From: an uncultured Acetatifactor sp. | GTDB lineage: Bacteria; Bacillota; Clostridia; Lachnospirales; Lachnospiraceae | Length of the DNA stretch: 64,000 nucleotides | Assembly: GCA_910577665.1 (NCBI GenBank) | Contig: CAJTOJ010000001.1 | Span: 62,001 to 126,000, forward strand | Reading direction: 5' to 3' | Part shown: in pieces, positions 51,017 through 59,035 of the stretch | Layout of the letters: each line of letters starts with the position of its first letter | How positions within the stretch are numbered: position 1 is the stretch's first letter | Notes under the pieces: model-generated | What the model was told of the DNA's origin: nothing | Databases searched by the model: none | The model's input: the letters and a program-made list of their open reading frames with translations, nothing else | Made by a program: the position numbers and the translations under genes

Positions 51017-53587
51017 ATGAACAGAGAAGAATTTGCCAGAATGACTCAGGAATACGTATATCTGGATGGTGCCACAGGCTCCAATCTGGTAAAAGCAGGA
51101 ATGCCTTCCGGCGTCTGCCCGGAACAATGGATCCTGGAACATGGACATGTCCTGGTGGATTTACAGAGGGAATATGTGAAGGCAGGGACAGATATCCTAA
51201 TGGCACCTACTTTTACCGCCAACCGGGTAAAGCTGGCTGAGTATGGCCTGGAAGGACGACTGCAGGAGATGAACCGGGACCTGGTGGCACTTTCCAGGAT
51301 AGCGGCAGACACTGCCACAGGTCGCAGGGTATTTGTGGCGGCGGATCTGTCTATGACAGGCGTGCAGTTGGCTCCCATAGGTCCTATGGAACTGGAGACG
51401 CTGATCGGTATCTATAAAGAACAGATTCTCGCAGTACAGAAGGCTGGCGTAGACCTGCTGGCTGTGGAGACCATGATGAGTCTGGCGGAAGCCAGGGCAG
51501 CGTTGCTTGCAGCAAAGGAAGTATGTGATCTGCCGGTGATGGTGACAATGACATTTGAGCCGGATGGCAGGACCCTGTATGGTACGGATGCCAGGACAGC
51601 TGCTATTGTGCTAGAGAGCCTGGGGGCCGCTGCCATCGGGGTGAACTGCTCTACCGGTCCTGGCAAAATGAGACAGGTGATTCAGGACATGGCAGGCGTG
51701 ACCCGCAAAGTTCCCATAATTGCAAAGCCAAACGCGGGACTGCCTTTTCTGGACAGCCAGGGACATACCTGTTACAATTGTGATGTGGATGTTTTTGTGG
51801 AGGAGATGGGTCTGCTGGTGGAAGCAGGCGCTACCATTCTGGGTGGATGCTGTGGTACCACACCAGACTATATCAGCGGGCTATACCGGTCTTTTGGTCG
51901 GAAAATAGCAGTAGAGGCAAAGCGATGCCCTCCTTCCCGGTATTTTCTTACTTCGGAACGCCAGTCCCTGTCTTTCGAACCAGGTGATGGACTTCTCGTT
52001 GTAGGGGAGAGGATTAATCCCACAGGTAAGAAACAACTGCAGGCCCAGTTGCGGGAAGGTTCCATGGACATGGTTCTGCAATTTGCAGAAGAGCAGGAAC
52101 AGGATGGTGCCAGGATCCTGGATATCAATATGGGAATGAGTGGTATTGATGAGAAGGCCATGATGCTACAGGCAATAGAAGAAGTAAGCGGTGTTACCAG
52201 TCTGCCCCTGTCCCTGGATTCCAGCCATGTGGACGTACTGGAGGCAGCCCTTCGCCGTTATCCGGGCCGGGCCTTGATCAACTCCATCTCCCTGGAGACG
52301 GTAAAATGTGAAAAACTGCTTACACTGGCAGAAAAATACGGTGCCATGTTTATCCTGTTGCCTCTCTGGGACAAGGGACTGCCAGGCCATCTGGAGGAGA
52401 AGAAGGAGATCATAGAGCAGGTACTGGAACATGCACTTCAACATGGTCTGCACCACTGGGATGTGGTAGTGGATGGGCTGGTGACTACAGTAGGGGCAAA
52501 CAGACAGGCGGCGCTGGAGACCCTGGAGACCATCCGGTATTGCAGGGAAAGGGGACTGGCCACCGTCTGTGGCCTGTCCAATATCTCCTTTGGGTTGCCG
52601 GAGAGAAGCTATGTGAATACTGCATTCCTGGCCCTGGCTATCCGGGAAGGGCTTACCATGGCCATCGCCAATCCTTCCCAGGAACTTCTCATGGCAGGTG
52701 CTCTGGCCACTGACCTGTTGCTGGCCAAGGAAGAGGCAGATACCCGCTATATAGCATATGCAGGGAAAATAGCCGGTACTCGCTCCGGGCAGGAAACCAG
52801 GTCACAGAAAAAAGATACGGACCAGCATACCGGAAGCCGGGAACAGCAGGAGAAATACTCCGGTGATGCCACTGACATGGTATCCAAAGAGATTTCCCAC
52901 CAGCCATACGCTGTAAAGGAGCCACTGTCTGACATTGCAGAGGAACTCTACAAGGCGGTACTCAAGGGAAACCGGAAGGGAATCGCCGGGATCACCAGCA
53001 CTGCCCTTTCTCAGGGAGAAGATCCCGCAGGACTGCTGCATCAGGTGCTGCTGCCTGCGATCAACGAGGTAGGAGATCTTTTCGACAGCGGAAAATATTT
53101 CCTACCACAGCTGATCGGCAGCGCAGAATCCATGAAAAATGCCATCCAGATCCTGGAACCGCTGCTGCGAAAAGAACCAGGTGCCAAAGATATGCCGGTG
53201 GTGGTCATTGCCACTGTGGAGGGGGACATCCATGACATTGGGAAGAACCTGGTTGCATTGATGTTGAAAAACCATGGTTTCCAGGTCATTGATTTAGGAA
53301 AGGATGTGCCCGGTGAAGTGATTGTACAGGCAGCGCTGGAACACAAAGCCAGGATCATTGCCCTGTCGGCCTTGATGACCACCACCATGCAACAGATGCG
53401 CAAGGTAGTGGCTCTGGTGAGGGAGGCACACCTTTCGGTGAAAGTCATGATCGGCGGTGCCGTCATTACCCAGGACTATGCGCAGGAGATCGGGGCGGAC
53501 GGGTATTCCCGGGATGCAGCAGATGCGGTAAAGCTGGCCAGAAGACTTCTTGAGGAGACGGGCGGACAGGACACTGGCGCGGTATAA
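51017..53587 (+). CDS. metH: Cobalamin-dependent methionine synthase, short form without AdoMet activation domain
   Basis: Transfers a methyl group from methyltetrahydrofolate to homocysteine. 856 residues against ~1230 in E. coli. Order: homocysteine-binding zinc barrel (about 1-300; zinc ligands in GVNCSTGPGKM and ILGGCCGTTPDYI), pterin-binding barrel (about 315-580; VVGERINPTGKKQL, DINMGMSGID), a charged ~55-residue linker, the cobalamin cap (about 640-720) and the B12-binding domain with DIHDIGKNLVALML (about 738). The C-terminal reactivation domain is missing; in clostridia it is encoded separately. The start has AGAGAGG upstream. No cobalamin or SAM riboswitch seen upstream. Confidence 0.94.
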   Translation: MNREEFARMTQEYVYLDGATGSNLVKAGMPSGVCPEQWILEHGHVLVDLQREYVKAGTDILMAPTFTANRVKLAEYGLEGRLQEMNRDLVALSRIAADTATGRRVFVAADLSMTGVQLAPIGPMELETLIGIYKEQILAVQKAGVDLLAVETMMSLAEARAALLAAKEVCDLPVMVTMTFEPDGRTLYGTDARTAAIVLESLGAAAIGVNCSTGPGKMRQVIQDMAGVTRKVPIIAKPNAGLPFLDSQGHTCYNCDVDVFVEEMGLLVEAGATILGGCCGTTPDYISGLYRSFGRKIAVEAKRCPPSRYFLTSERQSLSFEPGDGLLVVGERINPTGKKQLQAQLREGSMDMVLQFAEEQEQDGARILDINMGMSGIDEKAMMLQAIEEVSGVTSLPLSLDSSHVDVLEAALRRYPGRALINSISLETVKCEKLLTLAEKYGAMFILLPLWDKGLPGHLEEKKEIIEQVLEHALQHGLHHWDVVVDGLVTTVGANRQAALETLETIRYCRERGLATVCGLSNISFGLPERSYVNTAFLALAIREGLTMAIANPSQELLMAGALATDLLLAKEEADTRYIAYAGKIAGTRSGQETRSQKKDTDQHTGSREQQEKYSGDATDMVSKEISHQPYAVKEPLSDIAEELYKAVLKGNRKGIAGITSTALSQGEDPAGLLHQVLLPAINEVGDLFDSGKYFLPQLIGSAESMKNAIQILEPLLRKEPGAKDMPVVVIATVEGDIHDIGKNLVALMLKNHGFQVIDLGKDVPGEVIVQAALEHKARIIALSALMTTTMQQMRKVVALVREAHLSVKVMIGGAVITQDYAQEIGADGYSRDAADAVKLARRLLEETGGQDTGAV

Positions 53588-53711
53588 TGCCCAAAATGAA
53601 AGTCCCTCTATGGAAACCAGAGGATGCAAAGACAGGACAGAAGAACCACAGGAAAGAGGCGTCCGGCCATGACGGTCATGATGGATGGGGCGCATCAAGA
53701 GGAGGAATGGT

Positions 53712-55325
53712 ATGATAGGTGCAGATGCAATGATCAAATGCCTGGAAGCAGAAGGAGTCACCACTGTGTTTGGTTATCCAGGTGTGGCTATATGCCCTTT
53801 TTACAACAGTATCCTGGAGTCAGATATCCGGACAATCCTAATCCGCACGGAGCAGAATGCCGCCCACGCGGCCAGCGGCGTCTCCAGGCTCACCGGCAGG
53901 CCGGGTGTATGTGCGGTGACTTCCGGTCCAGGTGCAACCAATGTGATCACTGGCATTGCCACGGCCTTTGCGGACAGCATTCCGCTGATCTGCATCACCG
54001 GACAGGTGAACAGTGAACTGTTAGGCAGCGATGTGTTCCAGGAAGCGGATATCACCGGAGCAGTGGAATCCTTTGTAAAATACAGCTACCTTGTCAAGAA
54101 TGTGGAGGAGATTCCCAGGGTATTTAAGGAAGCTTTCCATATAGCCAACACAGGCCGAAAAGGTCCGGTGCTCATTGATGTGCCCATTGACGTCCAGAAT
54201 GCTGCCATGGGCAGGTTCAAATATCCGGAGGAAGTACATCTGCGTACGTATAAACCCACTGTAAAAGGAAACGCCGTACAGATCAGAAAAGTGATCCGGG
54301 AACTGGAGAAGGCGAAGAGACCTTTGATCTGTGCAGGTGGCGGTGTGCTTCTCTCAGAGGCGGAAGCAAATCTGCAGTCTTTTGCTGCTACCCATGGCAT
54401 CCCGGTCGTTACCACCATGATGGGAAAGGGTGTGATGCCCACGGATCATCCCCTGCATTTCGGCATGGTGGGGAATAATGGACAGCCTCATGCAAATCTG
54501 GCCATGAATGAGTCTGACCTGCTGATCATGGTAGGTGCCAGGGTGGCAGACCGTGCCGTGAACCAGCCGGAACTGATCACCAAGAACAAGATCCTGGTCC
54601 ACATAGACGTGGATCCCGCGGAGATTGGCAAGAATGCAGGTCCTACCATTCCTCTGGTGGGTGATGCCGGACATATTTTTGAGGACATCGCAAAGGAGGA
54701 TTTTACATGCGATTTCCACGAATGGGTGGATGTCCTGCGGGAGAACCGTGTCAAGATGGCGAAGAAGCGCACGCCCAATCCTGCCTATGTGGATCCGGCA
54801 GCGTTTATCTCCAGGCTCACGGAGAAAATGGAGGAAACTGCTGTCTATGTGGCGGATGTGGGACAGAACCAGATCTGGTCCTGCGGTTATTCCAAGGTGA
54901 AAAAGGGCAAATTCCTGACCACCGGAGGCATGGGTACCATGGGCTACTCCATTCCCGCCGCCATGGGGGCCAAGGTGGCCGCTCCGGGCAGGCAGGTGGT
55001 TGCAGTCTGCGGGGATGGTTCCTTCCAGATGTCCATGATGGAGCTGGCCACCATACGCCAGCATAATATTCCGGTGAAGATCATTGTGCTGAAGAACAAT
55101 TACCTGGGGATGGTAAGGCAGTTCCAGCATTTTACCTACAAGGACAATTACTCTGTGGTGGATCTGACTGGAAGTCCGGACTTAGAGAAGCTGGCGGCAG
55201 CCTATGACATGCCTTTCCTGCGTCTTGCCAATATGGAAAAATGCGATGAGACCATTGAGGCTTTCCTGAAGGAAGATGCCTCCATATTGCTGGAATGTAT
55301 CATTGACCCCATGGATCTGGTATAA
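53712..55325 (+). CDS. ilvB: Acetolactate synthase large subunit (second copy)
   Basis: 537 residues, thiamine-diphosphate enzyme. Catalytic Glu in RTEQNAAHAASGVSRLTGRPG (about 49), TPP site GDGSFQMSMMELATIRQHNIPVKIIVLKNNYLGMVRQFQ (about 435-475). It shares the overall layout of the ilvB at 11972 but is clearly divergent, for example VFGYPGVAICPFYN against VFGYPGGSILNIYD. The MVRQFQ in place of MVRQWQ hints at a different substrate preference, since that Trp contributes to 2-oxobutyrate selectivity. Start at 53712 set by GAGGAGG. Followed by an ilvN gene 157 bases on. Confidence 0.9.
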   Translation: MIGADAMIKCLEAEGVTTVFGYPGVAICPFYNSILESDIRTILIRTEQNAAHAASGVSRLTGRPGVCAVTSGPGATNVITGIATAFADSIPLICITGQVNSELLGSDVFQEADITGAVESFVKYSYLVKNVEEIPRVFKEAFHIANTGRKGPVLIDVPIDVQNAAMGRFKYPEEVHLRTYKPTVKGNAVQIRKVIRELEKAKRPLICAGGGVLLSEAEANLQSFAATHGIPVVTTMMGKGVMPTDHPLHFGMVGNNGQPHANLAMNESDLLIMVGARVADRAVNQPELITKNKILVHIDVDPAEIGKNAGPTIPLVGDAGHIFEDIAKEDFTCDFHEWVDVLRENRVKMAKKRTPNPAYVDPAAFISRLTEKMEETAVYVADVGQNQIWSCGYSKVKKGKFLTTGGMGTMGYSIPAAMGAKVAAPGRQVVAVCGDGSFQMSMMELATIRQHNIPVKIIVLKNNYLGMVRQFQHFTYKDNYSVVDLTGSPDLEKLAAAYDMPFLRLANMEKCDETIEAFLKEDASILLECIIDPMDLV

Positions 55326-55482
55326 GTGTGAGAAGAATTTCTGCTTGCTTCTGGTTATTTCTGCGCATGCAAAAGGACATACCGCAAAGAAATTCCACGG
55401 CGCATAGATGCACCATTCATTGGTTTATGGCATCTTTGATGGCAGGAATGTGAAAACGGCATGACGGTAAAAGGAGATTGGA

Positions 55483-55989
55483 ATGGCGAACAAGATGAAG
55501 ACAAGGATTTATTCTGTACTGGTGGAGAACCGCTCCGGCGTGCTGTGTAAGGTGGCCGGACTCTTTTCCCGTAGATGTTTTAACATTGACAGCCTGGCCG
55601 TGGGGGAGACAGACGATACAGCTGTATCCTGTATGACCATTGTCAGCAGCGGGGACGAACGCACCATAGAGCAGATTGAAAAACAGCTCAACAAGAAGCT
55701 GGATGTGATCAAGGTGAAGACCTTTGCGGAGCACCAGTGTATCACCAGGGAACTGATGCTGATCAAGATCAAATACAACAAGAACAACCGCCGGGAAATT
55801 ATGGAGCTGTGTGAGATCATGAAGGCGGAGATTGTGGATATGTCCAAGCATTTTATGATGATACAGATCTGCAATACCCCGGACAAGATTAAACTGCTCA
55901 TCAAGATGCTACAGTCTATCAGCATTGTAGAGGTAGCCAGGACAGGGACACTGGCCCTGGCAAAATGCTGTGAGAACGATGAGGGCTGA
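55483..55989 (+). CDS. ilvN: Acetolactate synthase small subunit (first paralogue)
   Basis: 168 residues; regulatory subunit that binds valine and activates the large subunit. N-terminal ACT domain RIYSVLVENRSGVLCKVAGLFSRRCFNIDSLAVGETDDTAVSCMTIVSSG (about 5-55) and C-terminal ALS_ss_C domain (MELCEIMKAEIVDMSKHFMMIQICNTPDKIKLLIKMLQ). AAAGGAG is seven bases upstream. It lies directly after the second ilvB. A second, only partly similar copy follows 280 bases later. Confidence 0.94.
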   Translation: MANKMKTRIYSVLVENRSGVLCKVAGLFSRRCFNIDSLAVGETDDTAVSCMTIVSSGDERTIEQIEKQLNKKLDVIKVKTFAEHQCITRELMLIKIKYNKNNRREIMELCEIMKAEIVDMSKHFMMIQICNTPDKIKLLIKMLQSISIVEVARTGTLALAKCCENDEG

Positions 55990-56029
55990 CAGGTTGCAGG
56001 TAAACGAGTTCAGGAATGATGCAGATGCT

Positions 56030-56172
56030 TTACTGTACATTTGATACTGCCGCGAGGTGTTTTCACGCGTTCTTTGCGTGACAAACCCGAGACTGCGTGC
56101 GCCAAAATGAGCGTTCTTTGCTCATTTTGTGTGCACCACGTTGCTGTTATGGCGTAGCTGTAACAGCAACGC
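56030..56172 (+). repeat. Interspersed multi-hairpin repeat, copy 6 (plus orientation, most complete)
   Basis: Reference copy for the family. Three hairpins in a row: TCACGC-GTTCTTT-GCGTGA (56063-56081); CAAAATGAGC-GTTCTTT-GCTCATTTTG (56103-56129); GTTGCTGTTA-11 nt-TAACAGCAAC (56140-56170). The first two share the loop GTTCTTT. It lies between the two ilvN paralogues; no coding frame. Confidence 0.85.
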
Positions 56173-56209
56173 TGATGCTTTAAAAGTTTAAAAGGCTAAA
56201 GCGTTCTGG

Positions 56210-56238
56210 TTGACAACTGGCCGGGAAATTGATATGAT
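56210..56238 (+). promoter_or_regulatory. Strong sigma-A promoter of the second ilvN and ilvC
   Basis: Perfect TTGACA (56210-56215) and TATGAT (56233-56238) with a 17-base spacer, 31 bases before the start codon, so the leader is very short and leaves no room for an attenuator. Confidence 0.8.
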
Positions 56239-56269
56239 ATCGAAAGAGTTCGAGAGGAGAGGAATTCTT

Positions 56270-56773
56270 ATGCAGAAAAAAGTATTTCAGCTTCTTGTAA
56301 ACAATACCTCCGGTGTCCTAAGCCGCATTGCCGGACTGTATGCCAGAAGAGGTTACAATGTGGAGAGCATCACTGCAGGCACCACCTCCAATCCGGATTA
56401 TACCAGGATTACCATTGTGGCCTCAGGGGATGATGAGATTCTGGAGCAGATTGAAAAGCAGCTCGCCAAGCTGGTGGATGTGCAGGCTATCAAAGAGCTG
56501 GAGCCAGATAAGAGTGTTTACAGGGAGCTTCTCCTGATCAAGGTCCGTGCAGCTGCGGACCAGCGCCAGAGCGTGATCTCCGTGGCAGATATCTTCCGGG
56601 CGAAGATCATTGATGTGGCCCCGGAGAGCCTGATCATAGAGCTTACAGGTAACCAGCAGAAGATTGATGCGTTCATCAGCCTGCTGGATGGCTATGAGAT
56701 CCTGGAGATGGCAAGGACAGGCCTGGCCGGGCTGGGCAGGGGGACGGAACATATCACTTACATAGAGGATTGA
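56270..56773 (+). CDS. ilvN: Acetolactate synthase small subunit (second paralogue)
   Basis: 167 residues. ACT domain KKVFQLLVNNTSGVLSRIAGLYARRGYNVESITAGTTSNPDYTRITIVASG followed by an ALS_ss_C domain (VISVADIFRAKIIDVAPESLIIELTGNQQKIDAFISLLDGYEILEMARTGLAGLGRG). It is closer to the usual IlvN/IlvH consensus (GVLSRIAGLYARRGYNVESI) than the first paralogue. The ATG at 56270 follows AGGAGAGGA. It has its own promoter and precedes ilvC by 138 bases, so it may pair with the distant ilvB at 11972. Confidence 0.94.
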   Translation: MQKKVFQLLVNNTSGVLSRIAGLYARRGYNVESITAGTTSNPDYTRITIVASGDDEILEQIEKQLAKLVDVQAIKELEPDKSVYRELLLIKVRAAADQRQSVISVADIFRAKIIDVAPESLIIELTGNQQKIDAFISLLDGYEILEMARTGLAGLGRGTEHITYIED

Positions 56774-56911
56774 ACCATCAGGGAAAGGAAGAGTTTCTTA
56801 AGAATTCTGATTCGGAATTCCTGTCTTGTGGTGTTTTTGGATACATATGTTAGCTCCAGGTTAAATCCTGTCAGTTATAAATAGATCGCAAACAGATATG
56901 GAGGAGAAAAA

Positions 56912-57931
56912 ATGGCAAAGATTTTTTACCAGGAAGATTGTAACCTGTCCCTCTTAGAGGGCAAGACCATCGCCATCATCGGCTATGGCAGCCAGGGACA
57001 TGCACATGCGCTGAACTTAAAAGAGTCTGGCTGTCATGTGATCATCGGCCTATATGAAGGATCCAGATCCTGGGACAAGGCTGTCAGGCAGGGATTTGAG
57101 GTATTCACCGCCGGGGAGGCGGCCAGGCAGGCGGATATCATTATGATCCTGATCAACGATGAGAAGCAGGCTGATCTCTACAAGCAGGACATTGAGCCAA
57201 ACCTGGAGGCAGGCAATATGCTGATGTTTGCCCATGGTTTTAACATCCATTTCGGATGTATTGTTCCCCCTGCGGATGTGGATGTAACCATGATCGCACC
57301 CAAAGGGCCGGGGCACACAGTGAGAAGTGAGTACCAGGAGGGCAAGGGCGTTCCCTGCCTGATCGCCGTGGAGCAGGATGCCACAGGCAAGGCCCAGGAC
57401 ATTGCTCTGGCTTATGCGCTGGGCATTGGCGGTGCCAGGGCAGGGGTGCTGGAGACCACTTTCCGCACAGAGACAGAGACAGACCTTTTCGGCGAGCAGG
57501 CTGTGCTCTGCGGTGGCGTATGTGCTCTTATGCAGGCAGGCTTTGAGACGCTGGTGGAAGCGGGATATGATGAGAGGAATGCTTATTTTGAGTGTATCCA
57601 TGAGATGAAACTGATCGTAGACCTAATCTATCAGAGCGGTTTTGCAGGTATGCGGTATTCCATCTCCAACACGGCAGAGTACGGCGATTACATCACCGGA
57701 CCCAAGATCATCACCGAGGATACCAAGAAGGCCATGAAAAAGATTTTAAGCGATATCCAGGATGGCAGTTTTGCAAAAGAGTTTCTGCTGGATATGTCCC
57801 CGGCGGGCCGTCAGGTACATTTCAAAGCCATGCGTAAGCTGGCCGGTGAGCACCCGGCGGAAAAGGTAGGCGAAGAGATCCGTAAGCTCTATAGCTGGAA
57901 CAATGAGGATGACAAGCTCATCAACAATTAA
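56912..57931 (+). CDS. ilvC: Ketol-acid reductoisomerase
   Basis: Isomerises and reduces acetolactate or acetohydroxybutyrate. 339 residues, class I. GYGSQGHAHALNLKESG is the nucleotide-binding site (about 24), GPGHTVRSEY and the metal-binding ETETDLFGEQAVLCGG and YFECIHEMKLIVDL carry the catalytic Asp and Glu residues. The cofactor loop reads GLYEGSRSW where many NADPH enzymes have GLR; the tyrosine could shift NADPH/NADH preference. Start set by TGGAGGAG. An intrinsic terminator follows 70 bases on. It is 138 bases after the second ilvN. Confidence 0.96.
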   Translation: MAKIFYQEDCNLSLLEGKTIAIIGYGSQGHAHALNLKESGCHVIIGLYEGSRSWDKAVRQGFEVFTAGEAARQADIIMILINDEKQADLYKQDIEPNLEAGNMLMFAHGFNIHFGCIVPPADVDVTMIAPKGPGHTVRSEYQEGKGVPCLIAVEQDATGKAQDIALAYALGIGGARAGVLETTFRTETETDLFGEQAVLCGGVCALMQAGFETLVEAGYDERNAYFECIHEMKLIVDLIYQSGFAGMRYSISNTAEYGDYITGPKIITEDTKKAMKKILSDIQDGSFAKEFLLDMSPAGRQVHFKAMRKLAGEHPAEKVGEEIRKLYSWNNEDDKLINN

Positions 57932-58001
57932 ATTCCAATGCAGCAGGCTTTCATTATGCGAAAGCCGGGTCTGAAGACCAGGCCGGCAAATGGTCTGAAA
58001 G

Positions 58002-58028
58002 AAGGGCATCCCTGGTGGATGCCCTTTT
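58002..58028 (+). terminator. Intrinsic terminator after ilvC
   Basis: Perfect 10-base-pair stem AAGGGCATCC (58002-58011) and GGATGCCCTT (58017-58026), loop CTGGT, then a short T-run. Confidence 0.85.
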
Positions 58029-58241
58029 AGTGTCTTTTTGGGAAATCCCTACAGTCACATTCCTTTTAGCTGTTTTCTTCACATATCTTAAGAAAATCTT
58101 GTGAATTCCATGCAGCCTCCATTTATTTTTATTGCATATACTATAGGCAACATCACAGAACAGATGGAAATTTTCTTCTGGATGAAAGACGTGTCAGCCA
58201 GGGTACACAAAAGGTGCCTGGCATGGACAGGGAGGTACCAC

Positions 58242-58757
58242 ATGGATTTAGCTGCACTTACCTTGTATTTTACAAAATACGGCGCCATAGCCATTTTCGT
58301 GATTGTCCTGTTAGAATATCTGAACCTGCCAGGATTCCCGGCAGGTATTATCATGCCCCTGTCCGGGGTCATGGCAGCAAGGGGAAACATCCATTTCCTG
58401 TGGGTCATGGTGATCACGGTGACAGCCGGACTGACCGGCAGCCTGCTGCTCTACCTGCTGGGGTATAAGGGTGGGGAGTTGTTCCTGAATGCCTATATCA
58501 GACGTTTCCCCAAACAGAAGGAGGGGCTGGAGAAGAATATGGAGTGGCTGCGGAAAAAAGGGCCCATTGGTGTATTTGTGGCAAAGCTGCTTCCAGCCAT
58601 CCGGACTATCATATCCATTCCTGCGGGGGTGCTGAAAATGCCTTTGAGACAATATATCATAAGTTCTACTCTGGGAATCTGTATCTGGAATTTTGTGTTC
58701 GTGGGAGCAGGTTATCTGTTGGGAGACCGGGTATTTCAGATACTGGGAGGGGTATAA
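58242..58757 (+). CDS. DedA family membrane protein
   Basis: 171 residues, shorter than the ~200 of E. coli DedA. Four or five hydrophobic segments; signature elements are GFPAGIIMPLSGVMAARGNIHF, GSLLLYLLGYKGG, and KLLPAIRTIISIPAGVLKMPLRQYIISSTLGICIWN, where F.PaVRT.is.paG is the DedA hallmark. The family is linked to undecaprenyl-phosphate or phospholipid flipping. ATG 58242 with GGGAGGT is preferred; 47 in-frame codons upstream are not supported by any ribosome site. It precedes the array of 61-bp repeats and the glycosyltransferase gene. Confidence 0.88.
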   Translation: MDLAALTLYFTKYGAIAIFVIVLLEYLNLPGFPAGIIMPLSGVMAARGNIHFLWVMVITVTAGLTGSLLLYLLGYKGGELFLNAYIRRFPKQKEGLEKNMEWLRKKGPIGVFVAKLLPAIRTIISIPAGVLKMPLRQYIISSTLGICIWNFVFVGAGYLLGDRVFQILGGV

Positions 58758-58936
58758 ATTTGAAAGCAAACTTTCAATTTCTGATTGGTATACCCGCTGA
58801 AGCGGGGCGGGGGTATAAATTTGAAAGCAAACTTTCAATTTCTGATTGGTATGCCCGCTGAAGCGGGGCGGGGGTATAAATTTGAAAGCAAACTTTCAAA
58901 TATTGACTGGTATATGCGCCAAAGCGCAAACGGAGG
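58753..58936 (+). repeat. Tandem array of 61-bp units carrying a hairpin, a ribosome binding site and a TTG codon
   Basis: Three units: 58753-58813, 58814-58874 and 58875-58936. Units 1 and 2 are nearly identical and contain hairpin TTGAAAG-CAAA-CTTTCAA, the phrase CTGATTGGTAT, hairpin CCCGCT-GA-AGCGGG, then GGGGGTAT-AAAT-TTG. Unit 3 has the hairpin changed to TGCGC-CAAA-GCGCA and ends CGGAGGTAAAGA-TTG. A fourth, degenerate unit (to about 59035) leads into the glycosyltransferase start. Confidence 0.85.
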
Positions 58937-59035
58937 TAAAGATTGAAAATTGAAAATTTTCAATCCCAAGTTTGTGTCTGCGCGGCATCCACAAACTTGA
59001 CATGCGCAAAAGGCCGCGCAGAAATGGAGTTAAAT

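Noticed and set aside
54354..55130. A 258-codon frame antisense to the second ilvB
   Set aside because: Shadow frame, His-rich and without motifs or ribosome site, fully inside a confident gene.
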